A stretch of DNA of 64,000 nt from CAXBNB01 sp049115735 (GTDB taxonomy: Bacteria > Bacteroidota > Bacteroidia > Cytophagales > Cyclobacteriaceae). Below the pieces are notes generated by a model. It was not told where the DNA came from and searched no databases. It was given only the letters and a program-made list of their open reading frames with translations. The position numbers and the translations under genes were made by a program. The stretch lies in the NCBI GenBank assembly GCA_049115735.1, contig JAGDZP010000005.1:1-64000 (forward strand). The letters are read 5' to 3'. Of this stretch, positions 51,675-61,282 are shown one piece after another. Positions within the stretch are counted from its first letter, which is position 1, and the number at the start of each line of letters is the position of its first letter.

Positions 51675-54581
51675 ATGAATATTGATTTAAATGCTAGAGT
51701 AGAATTTCAACTACGCCATGTAGGTCCAGACAAAACAGAAAGGCAAGAAATGCTAGATGCAATAGGCTTAGACTCTGTTGATGAGCTTATCGACCAAACG
51801 GTACCTAAAAATATCAGGCTGCAGTCTGAGCTAAACTTACCATCGGCTGTTAATGAATTTCGGTTTCTTCATGCTTTGAGGAAGCTTGCAAAGAAAAATG
51901 AAGTGTTCAACTCATTCATTGGCTTAGGCTATTATGGCTGTGTGGTACCGTTGGTCATTCAACGCAATATTCTTGAAAATCCCGGATGGTACACCGCCTA
52001 TACTCCTTACCAGGCTGAAATAGCCCAGGGTCGTCTTGAAGCGCTCATCAACTTCCAAACGATGGTCTCTGACCTTACTGGAATGGAGATGGCTAATGCT
52101 TCTTTATTAGATGAAGGAACAGCTGCTGCTGAGGCAATGTCAATGCTTTTTGGCTTGAGGAAGAGAGATAAAAAATCTGCTTTCAAATATTTTGTTGATA
52201 AAGACATTTTTCCTCAGACACTTGCTGTTCTTGAAACCAGAGCCGAGCCCCTTGGCATAGAACTGATTGTTGATGATTTGAATACCCTTGACTTATCTGA
52301 TCCGGAATTGTTTGGACTGTGTGTTCAATATCCGAATTCCAATGGGCAGGTTACCGATCATTCTGAGTTGATAAAAAATGCCAAAGAGCAGAATGTTTCT
52401 GTGACTGTGGCGGCCGATCTTTTGAGTTTGACTATACTAAAAGCACCTGGTGAAATGGGAGCGGATGTTGTTGTTGGTACTACTCAGCGCTTTGGTGTGC
52501 CCAAAGGATTCGGTGGCCCTCATGCAGGATATTTTGCTACGAAAGAAGACTACAAAAGACAAATTCCTGGAAGAGTAATAGGTGTTTCCATGGACTCCAA
52601 TGGAAACCGTGCTTACCGCATGGCACTGCAAACCAGGGAGCAACATATCCGTAGGGAGAAGGCGACTTCAAACATTTGCACCGCACAAGTATTGCTTGCT
52701 GTAATGGCCGGAATGTATGGTGTTTATCACGGCCCTAAAGGATTAAGACAAATTGGTTCCAGAATACATGGGCTGGCCAATCTTGCTGCTCGTGAGATTG
52801 AAAAATTAGGGTTTGAGCAATTGAACGAACTTTATTTTGACACGATAAGAATAAAGCTTGGCTCTGCTGATGAGAAAATCAAAGTAAGAACAATTGCTGA
52901 AAAACATAGAATCAATTTCAGGTATTTTGATGATGAGCATGTGAGTATTTCATTTGATGAAATACACGAAGTAGATGATGTGCTTGCGGTACTTGCCGTT
53001 TTTGAGGAATTGAGCGGGCAGGAAATTGATAAGAAAGAAATTATTGCATCTGCGAAATCTTATTCCATTTCCATTCCTGAAAATCTAGCTAGAACGTCCG
53101 AATACCTTACACATCCTGTTTTTCAAAACTACCACTCAGAGCATGAAATGCTCAGATATCTGAAAAAATTAGAAAACAAGGATTTGTCATTGGCCCACTC
53201 GATGATTTCTCTCGGATCGTGTACTATGAAATTGAATGCTACAGCAGAGATGATTCCTGTGACTTGGCCGGAATTCTCTTTCATGCACCCATTCGCCCCA
53301 GAAGATCAAACCGAAGGCTATAAAGAACTGATAAACGAATTGAGCGAATGGCTGTCTGAAATAACAGGCTTTCACTCCACTTCATTACAACCCAACTCAG
53401 GGGCTCAGGGAGAATATGCCGGATTAATGGTTATCAAGACATACCACGAAAATTTGGGACAAGGCCATCGAAATGTAACAATTATCCCGACATCAGCACA
53501 TGGCACCAATCCTGCAAGTGCAGTTATGGCAGGTAATAAAGTGGTGTTAGTCAATTGCGATGAGCAGGGAAATATTGATGTTGAAGACTTGAGAGGAAAA
53601 GCCATTCAGCATAAGGAAGCCCTTTCTTCATTGATGATTACATATCCGTCTACCCACGGTGTATTTGAGGAGAGTATTATTGAAATATGTGAAATCATAC
53701 ACGAAAATGGTGGTCAGGTATATATGGACGGAGCTAATATGAATGCCCAGGTGGGGCTCACCAGCCCGGCCAATATTGGGGCAGATGTTTGCCACCTGAA
53801 CCTGCACAAGACATTTTGTATTCCTCATGGAGGTGGTGGACCTGGCATAGGCCCTATAGGAGTTGCGGAGCATCTGACTCCATTCTTACCAGGCAACCCA
53901 CTTATTACGTCAGGTGGAGAAAAAGCGATATCGGCTATTTCATCCGCGCCATATGGTAGCGCAGGCATTTTGGCTATCTCATATGCATACATCGCTATGA
54001 TGGGTGCTGAAGGACTGACCAACGCCACCAAGACAGCCATCCTGAATGCCAATTACTTAAAGGCTCGACTTGAAAAGGAGTTTAAAATATTGTACTCCGG
54101 AAAAAATGGCAGATGTGCCCATGAAATGATCGTCGATTGTCGTGAATTCAAAGCAATAGGGATAGAAGTTGAAGACATAGCAAAAAGGCTAATGGACTAT
54201 GGCTACCATGCTCCAACCGTTTCATTTCCAGTAGCCGGCACACTAATGATAGAGCCAACTGAAAGTGAAACCAAGGAAGAATTAGATAGATTCTGCGATG
54301 CTCTTTTGAGTATCAAAGCTGAAATAGACGAAGTGGCAAGAGGGGAGTATGATGCGGCAAATAACGTATTGAAAAATGCCCCACATACCGCAGCGAGTGT
54401 TCTTTCAGATAGCTGGGAACTACCCTATTCAAGAAAAAAAGCAGTTTACCCATTGGATTATTTGACTGAGAATAAATTCTGGCCATCGGTTGGAAGGGTG
54501 GATAATGCTTATGGAGATAGGAACTTATTCTGTAGCTGTATTCCAGTGGAAGAATTTAATGAAGGGGTTAAAGTTGAATAA
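51675..54581 (+). CDS. gcvP: Glycine dehydrogenase (decarboxylating), P protein
   Basis: The P protein decarboxylates glycine and transfers the aminomethyl group to the lipoylated H protein of the glycine cleavage system. The 968-residue sequence is the full-length fused form (alpha and beta halves in one chain). Key signs are the N-terminal LRHVGPDKTE-like start, YTPYQAEIAQGRLEAL and NLHKTFCIPHGGGGPGIGP, with the pyridoxal phosphate lysine near 712. The length is normal. gcvT and gcvH are not adjacent. It is monocistronic, with its own promoter. Confidence 0.97.
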   Translation: MNIDLNARVEFQLRHVGPDKTERQEMLDAIGLDSVDELIDQTVPKNIRLQSELNLPSAVNEFRFLHALRKLAKKNEVFNSFIGLGYYGCVVPLVIQRNILENPGWYTAYTPYQAEIAQGRLEALINFQTMVSDLTGMEMANASLLDEGTAAAEAMSMLFGLRKRDKKSAFKYFVDKDIFPQTLAVLETRAEPLGIELIVDDLNTLDLSDPELFGLCVQYPNSNGQVTDHSELIKNAKEQNVSVTVAADLLSLTILKAPGEMGADVVVGTTQRFGVPKGFGGPHAGYFATKEDYKRQIPGRVIGVSMDSNGNRAYRMALQTREQHIRREKATSNICTAQVLLAVMAGMYGVYHGPKGLRQIGSRIHGLANLAAREIEKLGFEQLNELYFDTIRIKLGSADEKIKVRTIAEKHRINFRYFDDEHVSISFDEIHEVDDVLAVLAVFEELSGQEIDKKEIIASAKSYSISIPENLARTSEYLTHPVFQNYHSEHEMLRYLKKLENKDLSLAHSMISLGSCTMKLNATAEMIPVTWPEFSFMHPFAPEDQTEGYKELINELSEWLSEITGFHSTSLQPNSGAQGEYAGLMVIKTYHENLGQGHRNVTIIPTSAHGTNPASAVMAGNKVVLVNCDEQGNIDVEDLRGKAIQHKEALSSLMITYPSTHGVFEESIIEICEIIHENGGQVYMDGANMNAQVGLTSPANIGADVCHLNLHKTFCIPHGGGGPGIGPIGVAEHLTPFLPGNPLITSGGEKAISAISSAPYGSAGILAISYAYIAMMGAEGLTNATKTAILNANYLKARLEKEFKILYSGKNGRCAHEMIVDCREFKAIGIEVEDIAKRLMDYGYHAPTVSFPVAGTLMIEPTESETKEELDRFCDALLSIKAEIDEVARGEYDAANNVLKNAPHTAASVLSDSWELPYSRKKAVYPLDYLTENKFWPSVGRVDNAYGDRNLFCSCIPVEEFNEGVKVE

Positions 54582-54703
54582 ATTAGGTTTCGTGCAACGT
54601 TTTGAGCAAAATTGTCATTGGTAAATTAATTACTAAATTGTGCTGTTGGAGCCAATTAATTTGGCAGGGTTTTAGATTGTCTGACCCTTGAAAATATAAA
54701 TGG

Positions 54704-55099
54704 ATGTTTACTTCTAGTCTACTAATCATATTGACCTTATTTTTTCCTCCCTCACAGGTGCAGATAGACTCGACCGATCTCAAAACGTCCACCAGGGTTT
54801 CATCTCCTGCTGAAATCGAAAACAAAATCAGCTACGACAAAGGAATACTGAGAAACAAACTGGACTATCAACTGGTCCACGGAGAAAAGGGACGCTTCAT
54901 TCTCAAATTTGCAGACGTTCCAAAACAAAACTTAGAAGTTAAAATTTACGATGTGATCGGCAACCTCATTCAATCCGATAATTTCTCCAAAAAAGAGGGC
55001 AGAGAAAAAGAATACGATTTTTCCGGTAGCGACACCAAAATCTATGTGGTGAAGGTGAGCAACCAAAAGGAAAACGTTGTAAAGAAGATTAATATCTAA
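54704..55099 (+). CDS. Short secreted protein ending in a T9SS-like sorting domain
   Basis: The 131-residue protein has a Sec signal peptide (about 1-18), a polar linker, and a C-terminal 75-residue beta-sandwich. That sandwich (FADVPKQNLEVKIYDVIGNLIQS through KIYVVKVSNQKENVVKKINI) closely follows the pattern of type IX secretion C-terminal sorting domains. Almost nothing remains besides signal and sorting domain, so either the cargo part is very small or the domain has another use. It starts 122 bases after gcvP. Confidence 0.65.
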   Translation: MFTSSLLIILTLFFPPSQVQIDSTDLKTSTRVSSPAEIENKISYDKGILRNKLDYQLVHGEKGRFILKFADVPKQNLEVKIYDVIGNLIQSDNFSKKEGREKEYDFSGSDTKIYVVKVSNQKENVVKKINI

Positions 55100-55266
55100 A
55101 GGGAACCATTCCCTATCTAATTCACTATAACATTCGTATGATTACCAATTATTTGAACTAAATTGTGTTCGAAAATGATACACAATATGGTTCGGTAATG
55201 TTCACTGTTTGGTTCTTGGAATGTGCGAAATCTGCCACAGAAGAGCGGATTGACCCTTTTTGTAAA

Positions 55267-55282
55267 TTGGCACCAATTCTGA
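55267..55282 (+). promoter_or_regulatory. Sigma-54-like promoter before the response regulator gene
   Basis: TTGGCAC (55267-55273), five bases, then CTGA (55279-55282) place GG and the second element at the -24/-12 spacing. The -12 half is imperfect (CTGA rather than TTGC). A sigma-54 activator is encoded downstream, so autoregulation is possible. This is a weak call. Confidence 0.25.
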
Positions 55283-55310
55283 CACACTGATCCAAAAAAG
55301 AATAACACTC

Positions 55311-56690
55311 GTGGAAAAAGAATTAGGAAATATTTTAATTATTGATGATGATGAAGATGTGCTATTTGCAGCGAAAATGCTGCTCAAGAAACATGCACAA
55401 AATGTAATCATAGAAAAAGACCCTAGAAAGATTCCGTTTTTGATCAACAACGGCTCCTATGATGTCATTTTGTTGGATATGAATTTCAGCCAAGACACAA
55501 CAAGTGGCAAGGAGGGTTTTTACTGGTTGGAGCAAATCCTGGAAAGAGACCCTAAGGCTGTAGTAATATTAATCACGGCTTTCGGTGATGTGGAAATGGC
55601 CGTCCGAGCTCTGAAGGAAGGAGCAACAGACTTTGTATTAAAACCATGGCAAAATGAAAAGCTCATTGCTACACTTTCCACGGCATCAAAGCTAAAAGAA
55701 TCCTATAAGGAAGTAGCTACTCTCAAGACAGCAAAAAAGCAACTTGAGGAAGACCTCAACCAGCCTTTCAAGGATATTATCGGAGAAAGTGAGGCCATCA
55801 AAAATGTCTTTGGTATTATCGATAAAGTTGCTGAAACGGATGCCAATGTCCTGATCCTTGGTGAAAATGGTACAGGAAAGGAGTTGATTGCACGAGCGAT
55901 TCATCAGCGCTCTTTAAGAAAAGACAATGTATTTGTAGGAGTAGACATGGGGGCAATTACGGAGACCCTTTTTGAAAGTGAACTATTTGGACACAAAAAA
56001 GGATCATTTACAGATGCAAAAGAGGACAGAGTAGGTCGTTTTGAAGTAGCAAATAAAGGAAGTCTTTTCCTGGATGAAATAGGAAATTTGAGCCTACCTT
56101 TGCAATCAAAATTGCTTACCGCCATTCAAAGTCGGGAGGTGACGCGTATTGGATCCAACAAATCCACGGAAGTAGATATCCGATTGATTTGTGCCACCAA
56201 CATGCCATTGTATGACATGGTGGAGCAAAATACCTTCAGACAGGATTTGGTCTATAGAATCAATACTGTTGAAATACACTTGCCAGCATTGAGAGAAAGA
56301 ACTGACGATGTTCCTATTTTGGCCAATCACTTCATCGGAATCTATAGCAATAAGTATAGAAAGAGTGTGAAGAAACTGGCTGCATCCACAATAAAGAAAT
56401 TGCAGAAGTATCGCTGGCCTGGTAACATACGCGAATTGCAACACGCCATAGAGCGTGCTGTAATCATGAGTGACAATTCTACGCTTACACCAGAAGATTT
56501 CTTTTTCCTCTCACAAAAACCGGATAGTTCAATTGAAGAAAAAGAGGATACTTTCAACTTGGACGAGGTAGAAAAAAATGTCATTCAAAAGGCCATTGAT
56601 AGAAATGCAGGCAATATATCAAAAGCCGCAAAGGAACTCGGACTTACTCGAGCATCCTTATATAGAAGGCTAGAAAAGCATGGACTTTAA
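55311..56690 (+). CDS. NtrC-type sigma-54 response regulator
   Basis: The 459-residue protein has a receiver domain (DDDE at 12-15, phosphoacceptor Asp56 in LLDM), an AAA+ domain (Walker A GENGTGKE near 184, Walker B GSLFLDEIG), and a C-terminal Fis-type HTH (NISKAAKELGLTRASLYRRL). The sigma-54 contact loop, usually GAFTGA, reads GSFTDA. The start is GTG at 55311. It overlaps the histidine kinase gene by 11 bases. Together they form a two-component system that may control the adjacent sulfatase. Confidence 0.93.
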   Translation: MEKELGNILIIDDDEDVLFAAKMLLKKHAQNVIIEKDPRKIPFLINNGSYDVILLDMNFSQDTTSGKEGFYWLEQILERDPKAVVILITAFGDVEMAVRALKEGATDFVLKPWQNEKLIATLSTASKLKESYKEVATLKTAKKQLEEDLNQPFKDIIGESEAIKNVFGIIDKVAETDANVLILGENGTGKELIARAIHQRSLRKDNVFVGVDMGAITETLFESELFGHKKGSFTDAKEDRVGRFEVANKGSLFLDEIGNLSLPLQSKLLTAIQSREVTRIGSNKSTEVDIRLICATNMPLYDMVEQNTFRQDLVYRINTVEIHLPALRERTDDVPILANHFIGIYSNKYRKSVKKLAASTIKKLQKYRWPGNIRELQHAIERAVIMSDNSTLTPEDFFFLSQKPDSSIEEKEDTFNLDEVEKNVIQKAIDRNAGNISKAAKELGLTRASLYRRLEKHGL

Positions 56691-58059
56691 GAATTTCAAG
56701 GTAGTACTTGTAGTAAGGATTGTCTTACTGGTCCTGACCATAGTTTTATTGGTTAATGCTTTTTATGCAGGCTCCTATACCCTGACCAAAATACTATTTG
56801 CCATTGCACTCTGGGTTCAGGTTCAATTGCTCATAAAGTTTCTTGATAAGACAAATCAAGAACTGTCGGGCTTTTTGGATTCTATAAAATATGATGACTT
56901 TTCACATACCTATTCAACAAAAAAAACCGGGACTTCACAGGATAAGCTTTACGAACAATTTAATAATGTAATCAAGAAGTTTCGGGAAATTCGGGCGGAG
57001 AAAGAGGCCCAATATCAATATCTGCGCACAATCGTGCACCATGTGGCCATTGGTATCATCACTTTCGACAAAAAAGGGGAGGTACAAATCATCAATGCGG
57101 CAGCCAAAAACCTGTTGAATGTAGATATCTTAAAGAATGTTGAGCAGCTATCAGATATTAGTCAGGAGTTGGTGGCAAGTATAAATGATCTTCAAACCGG
57201 TGGGCGGGACCTGGTCAAAATAACTAAAAACGGGGAGGAAGTTCAGTTATCCGTCTATGCCATAGAGCTTGTTCAGATGAACAAAGAGTTCAAGCTGATT
57301 TCCATCCAGAATATAAAAAGTGAGCTGGATGAAAAAGAAATGGATGCCTGGCAGAACCTAATCAGGGTGCTCACCCATGAAATTATGAATTCGGTGACAC
57401 CAATTTCTTCATTAGCCGCAACAGTAGAAACTGAACTTGAGAGTAAACTTAAAGATGGCACTGAAGTAAGTAGTTTCACCAATGAAGATGTGGATGATTT
57501 TTATCAGGCAGTTAAGACTATTCATAACAGAAGTGAGAGCCTGATCAAATTCGTAAGTGACTTCAGAAATCTCACGAGAATACCCCTACCAAAACCTGAG
57601 TTGGTGGAAGTGACGCCTTTACTTGAAAATATTTTAAACCTCATGAAGTTCGACATAGAACGAAGTAAAATCAAAGTTAACTTCACGATTCTGCCAGAGG
57701 ATTTAAAATTATATGTTGACAAAGAACAAATCGAACAAGTATTGATCAACCTGGTTAAAAATGCTATTCAAGCCATGGGTGACGAGTGCCAGGATGGAAG
57801 AGAAAAAGAGCTCGACATCAAGGCAATTATCAACGAAGATGATAAGGTACAAATTAGTATCAAGGACAATGGATCAGGTATCGAGGAAGAAGCACTTGGG
57901 AAAATCTTCATTCCGTTTTTCACTACCAAAAAATCCGGTTCAGGAATTGGCCTAAGTCTTTCCAAGCAAATCATCAGAAAGCACAACGCGGTGATTAGCG
58001 TAAACTCAGAAATAGGAAAGGGTACCGAATTTTTACTTAAGTTTAACAAGGCATCCTAA
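56680..58059 (+). CDS. Sensor histidine kinase
   Basis: The 459-residue protein has two membrane segments (about 9-28 and 33-51), a HAMP-like/PAS region (about 60-220, with a PAS core at IVHHVAIGIITFDKKGEVQIINAAAK), and a kinase core. The phosphoacceptor His is in LTHEIMNSVTPI near 233. The ATP-binding part has N-box NLVKNAIQAM, DNGSGI and FFTTKKSGSGIGLSL. The sensory part has almost no periplasmic loop, so it likely senses a cytoplasmic or membrane signal. It overlaps the response regulator gene and is followed by the sulfatase gene (35 bases to its ATG). Confidence 0.93.
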   Translation: MDFKNFKVVLVVRIVLLVLTIVLLVNAFYAGSYTLTKILFAIALWVQVQLLIKFLDKTNQELSGFLDSIKYDDFSHTYSTKKTGTSQDKLYEQFNNVIKKFREIRAEKEAQYQYLRTIVHHVAIGIITFDKKGEVQIINAAAKNLLNVDILKNVEQLSDISQELVASINDLQTGGRDLVKITKNGEEVQLSVYAIELVQMNKEFKLISIQNIKSELDEKEMDAWQNLIRVLTHEIMNSVTPISSLAATVETELESKLKDGTEVSSFTNEDVDDFYQAVKTIHNRSESLIKFVSDFRNLTRIPLPKPELVEVTPLLENILNLMKFDIERSKIKVNFTILPEDLKLYVDKEQIEQVLINLVKNAIQAMGDECQDGREKELDIKAIINEDDKVQISIKDNGSGIEEEALGKIFIPFFTTKKSGSGIGLSLSKQIIRKHNAVISVNSEIGKGTEFLLKFNKAS

Positions 58060-58094
58060 GAAGGGTGCTTCTGTATTACTTAAGCCCATCAACT

Positions 58095-59690
58095 ATGTTT
58101 ACGCCCTTTCGAAAACATTTCAATACATTATCTAGCCTATTCGGTGTTTTACTCCTTTTTACTGCAGCTCTTTTATTTACTAATTGTTCCGAGCCAAAGT
58201 CAGATGTCAAACCAAACATCATTTATATCTTGGCAGATGATTTGGGGTACGCTGAGTTAGGTTCCTATGGTCAAGAGTTGATCGAAACGCCAAACCTGGA
58301 TGCTTTAGCTGCCGGAGGGATGAGGTTCACTCAACATTATTCTGGTGCTCCTGTTTGTGCTCCCTCCCGTTGTGTTTTACTGACTGGCCAACATACGGGT
58401 CATGCCTTCATCAGGGGCAATGATGAATGGGCCTCCAGAGGCGAAGTATGGAATTTTGCTAAAGCAGTAGAAGATCCAAACCTTGAGGGGCAGAGGCCTA
58501 TTCCCGCAGACATTCCCACAATAGGCAATGTGCTACAAGATGTAGGATACAAAACTGCAATCGTCGGTAAGTGGGGCTTGGGTGCACCTCTAACTGACGG
58601 CATTCCAAATAATAGAGGATTTGACTTCTTCTATGGCTACAATTGTCAGCGTCAGGCTCATACACTCTGCCCAAAGCACCTATGGAAAAACAAAGAAAAA
58701 GTTTGGTTGGATAATGAACTGGTGCCACCAAGAACGAAATTAGATAGCGCCGCTGATCCATATGACCTGAGCAACTACGCCAAGTACATTCAAAAAGACT
58801 ATGCTCCCGAGTTGATGCAACAGGAAGTATTAGGCTTTATCGAAGAGAATAAAAACAATCCCTTCTTTATGTATTATGCCACACCTTTGACCCATGTACC
58901 CTTGCAAATACCTCAAAAATATGTGGACAAGTACGTTGAGAAGTTTGGAGAGGAGGAGCCATATATTGGGGATAAAGGTTACTTCCCAAACAGATATCCG
59001 AAAGCTGCCTATGCCGCAATGGTGACTTATTTGGATAAGCAGGTCGGTGAAATAGTGCAAAAACTGAAGGACATTGGACAGTACGAAAACACCCTTATTA
59101 TTTTCAGCAGCGACAATGGGCCAACCTATGTGGGTGGTAGTGACTCTCCTTACTTTGATAGTGCCAAACCATTCAAAAGCGAATACGGTTGGGGAAAAGG
59201 TTTTACACACGAAGGAGGTATTCGTGTGCCTATGATAGCCAGCTGGGAAGGAAAAATTGCTGCCGGCAGGACTAGTAACTTAATTTCAGCTTTTTGGGAT
59301 GTGCTTCCTACACTAGCCGAAGTGGCAGGAACACAAGCTCCAGAAAATATCGACGGAATCAGCTTCTTCCCAGAACTGATGGGAAAAGCAAAACAAAAGG
59401 AGCACGAGTTTCTATATTGGGAATTTCCTTCCTACCAGGGTCAACAAGCAGTGCGTCTTGGCAAATGGAAAGGCATTCGGAAAAACATATTCAAAGGAAA
59501 CATGGATATCGAATTGTACAACCTGGAGGAAGATATATCTGAACAAACTAATGTGGCTGAAGGCAATCCAGATATAGTGCGCAAAATAGAAGAGATCATG
59601 AAGCATGAACATGTCAGTGCAACAATAGATCGATTCAAAATAGAAGAGCTTGGAGATATAAAGGAAAAGGTGACTTCAATAGCGGAATAA
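58095..59690 (+). CDS. Arylsulfatase-family lipoprotein
   Basis: Sulfatases remove sulfate esters from sugars or aryl groups. The 531-residue protein has a lipoprotein signal ending FTNCSE, the ILADDLGYAELG metal block, and the sulfatase signature VCAPSRCVLLTG near 88. In that signature the first Cys would be converted to formylglycine by a sulfatase-maturing enzyme. GKWGLG and FSSDNGPT (metal ligands) follow. The ATG at 58095 starts right at the signal; an upstream GTG (58065) would add ten residues with no signal character. The gene lies directly behind the two-component system genes. Confidence 0.93.
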   Translation: MFTPFRKHFNTLSSLFGVLLLFTAALLFTNCSEPKSDVKPNIIYILADDLGYAELGSYGQELIETPNLDALAAGGMRFTQHYSGAPVCAPSRCVLLTGQHTGHAFIRGNDEWASRGEVWNFAKAVEDPNLEGQRPIPADIPTIGNVLQDVGYKTAIVGKWGLGAPLTDGIPNNRGFDFFYGYNCQRQAHTLCPKHLWKNKEKVWLDNELVPPRTKLDSAADPYDLSNYAKYIQKDYAPELMQQEVLGFIEENKNNPFFMYYATPLTHVPLQIPQKYVDKYVEKFGEEEPYIGDKGYFPNRYPKAAYAAMVTYLDKQVGEIVQKLKDIGQYENTLIIFSSDNGPTYVGGSDSPYFDSAKPFKSEYGWGKGFTHEGGIRVPMIASWEGKIAAGRTSNLISAFWDVLPTLAEVAGTQAPENIDGISFFPELMGKAKQKEHEFLYWEFPSYQGQQAVRLGKWKGIRKNIFKGNMDIELYNLEEDISEQTNVAEGNPDIVRKIEEIMKHEHVSATIDRFKIEELGDIKEKVTSIAE

Positions 59691-59776
59691 TCCGTTTTTT
59701 AAAAAACCTGGTTGGCAAAAATTATATCCTGTTCGCTCAGCTATGCCACTGTGGATTCAAGGAAGATACTTTCAAT

Positions 59777-59885
59777 TAGATTTGCTTATCTTTATAGCTG
59801 CGTCAGGGACGCATCTTGCTCGCAGAAAGGCTTAAGGCCACCCTCTTATGATTTAGTTTTTAACAGACCTGTCGGTTTGCGAGCA
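59777..59885 (+). promoter_or_regulatory. Promoter-like element and structured leader before the ankyrin gene
   Basis: TAGATTTG (59777-59784) is an exact -7 match with no clear -33. Downstream are GCGTC/GACGC (59800-59812) and a long-range inverted repeat TGCTCGCA/TGCGAGCA (59817-59824 and 59878-59885), enclosing smaller repeats such as GGCttaaGGCC. A leader of about 115 bases would fold strongly before the ATG at 59908. Confidence 0.35.
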
Positions 59886-59907
59886 CTGGCACAATACTGT
59901 TAATACT

Positions 59908-61155
59908 ATGTCATACAAACGATCAATCCAATCCCATTTTACTACCAGTTTCTTCAAAAAAGAGGCAAAAAAATTACTCAAACAGTATAGAGATAATAAT
60001 CATTTAGCCACCGAGCTTTTTGACAGCTTTCATCCGGAAAAGATTCCTCTCCAAGAAGTAAAGCTCGCTGACGCACAGCTGGTAATAGCCAGGCATTATG
60101 GACAAAAAACATGGGGACATCTGCTAAAGACAGTCCGAACAAATGAACAATTTCGTATTCTTGAAAAAGCATTTCAATCGAAAGATAAGAAAGGGATTGG
60201 CCTGCTTCTGAATAAGTATCATGTGCTTTTTGAACGACTGCTGCTGAGGACGGCTGTTTTATACGGTGATATTGAAATGGTCAAGTATATCTACGACTTA
60301 GGAGCACGGGATATTCAAGATGCCCTGGGGCAGGCAATTTACACATGCTCCAAAGAAATCACTGACTTTCTTATATCTAAAGGTGGAGATATGGAAGGTA
60401 AGGATCGATATGGTTTGTTGGGTTCAAGTTCTTGTGAACTACTCAATCTGAAATCTTTGAAATATACCTTGAGCTATAGGTCAATGCCAGTTCCAAAAAG
60501 TGTCTTGTCGGAGTATTTCATGGTTTTAGTCGGAACCTATATGCGAAACCCAAAGGGCAAGCATGAATGCATCGAGGAATTAGTTCAGCACGGGTTGGAA
60601 TTGGTAGACACCCCAATTCTGGCTTTTCATAGAGGAAGAATTGATTTGCTTACGAGGCATTTGAAACATGATCCTGATTTAGTCAACAGAAGATTTTCTT
60701 TAAATGAAATATTTGGTTCACCATTTTTTAGGGATAAATCTGATGGATTGCATTTGTGTCCGCTGGAAGGCACGACGCTTCTGCACCTGGCTATGGAATA
60801 TGACGAACGAGAGATCATGCAATGGCTAGTTCAAAATGGAGCGGATACAAATGTCACAAGCACCATTGACGAAGATGGCTTTGGAGGACATACGCCACTA
60901 TATCATTGCACCGTTAATTTTGTTCCAGAAGACAGTTCGAAAGCTGCTTTTCTTTTGGAGCATGGAGCAAATCCGAACCACCGTTGTTCTTTGAGAAAAC
61001 AGCTCAAGTACACCGGAAAAAGACACATGGAAGACGTGAGTGAATACAAAGATGTTACGCCTATTTCATTTGCCGAGCAATGGCACTTTCAAGGGGACAG
61101 AGTTAGATCTGCCAAAACAATTGAGCTTCTGAAAGAAGCGGGAGGGGTGGACTAA
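59908..61155 (+). CDS. Ankyrin-repeat protein
   Basis: The 415-residue protein has an N-terminal helical part (about 1-100) followed by ankyrin-like repeats. The clearest units are LLLRTAVLYGDIEMVKYIYDLG, TLLHLAMEYDEREIMQWLVQNGAD and AAFLLEHGANPNH. Ankyrin repeats mediate protein-protein contacts; nothing shows a partner. No signal peptide is present, so it is cytoplasmic. It lies alone between the sulfatase gene and the convergent DUF6797 gene. Confidence 0.8.
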   Translation: MSYKRSIQSHFTTSFFKKEAKKLLKQYRDNNHLATELFDSFHPEKIPLQEVKLADAQLVIARHYGQKTWGHLLKTVRTNEQFRILEKAFQSKDKKGIGLLLNKYHVLFERLLLRTAVLYGDIEMVKYIYDLGARDIQDALGQAIYTCSKEITDFLISKGGDMEGKDRYGLLGSSSCELLNLKSLKYTLSYRSMPVPKSVLSEYFMVLVGTYMRNPKGKHECIEELVQHGLELVDTPILAFHRGRIDLLTRHLKHDPDLVNRRFSLNEIFGSPFFRDKSDGLHLCPLEGTTLLHLAMEYDEREIMQWLVQNGADTNVTSTIDEDGFGGHTPLYHCTVNFVPEDSSKAAFLLEHGANPNHRCSLRKQLKYTGKRHMEDVSEYKDVTPISFAEQWHFQGDRVRSAKTIELLKEAGGVD

Positions 61156-61282
61156 TAAAAATATTTCCCTACTTTATAAACATGGAACATCTTATGATTA
61201 GCGCTGGTCCAAATATTCTGTAACCATATTTTTACTCATATGATCACAGCAACTATAGCTTGAAGTCACTTCCAAATGAACC

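Noticed and set aside
59712..59903. 63-residue open frame before the ankyrin gene
   Set aside because: It overlaps strong inverted repeats and has no recognisable domain or spacing to support translation.
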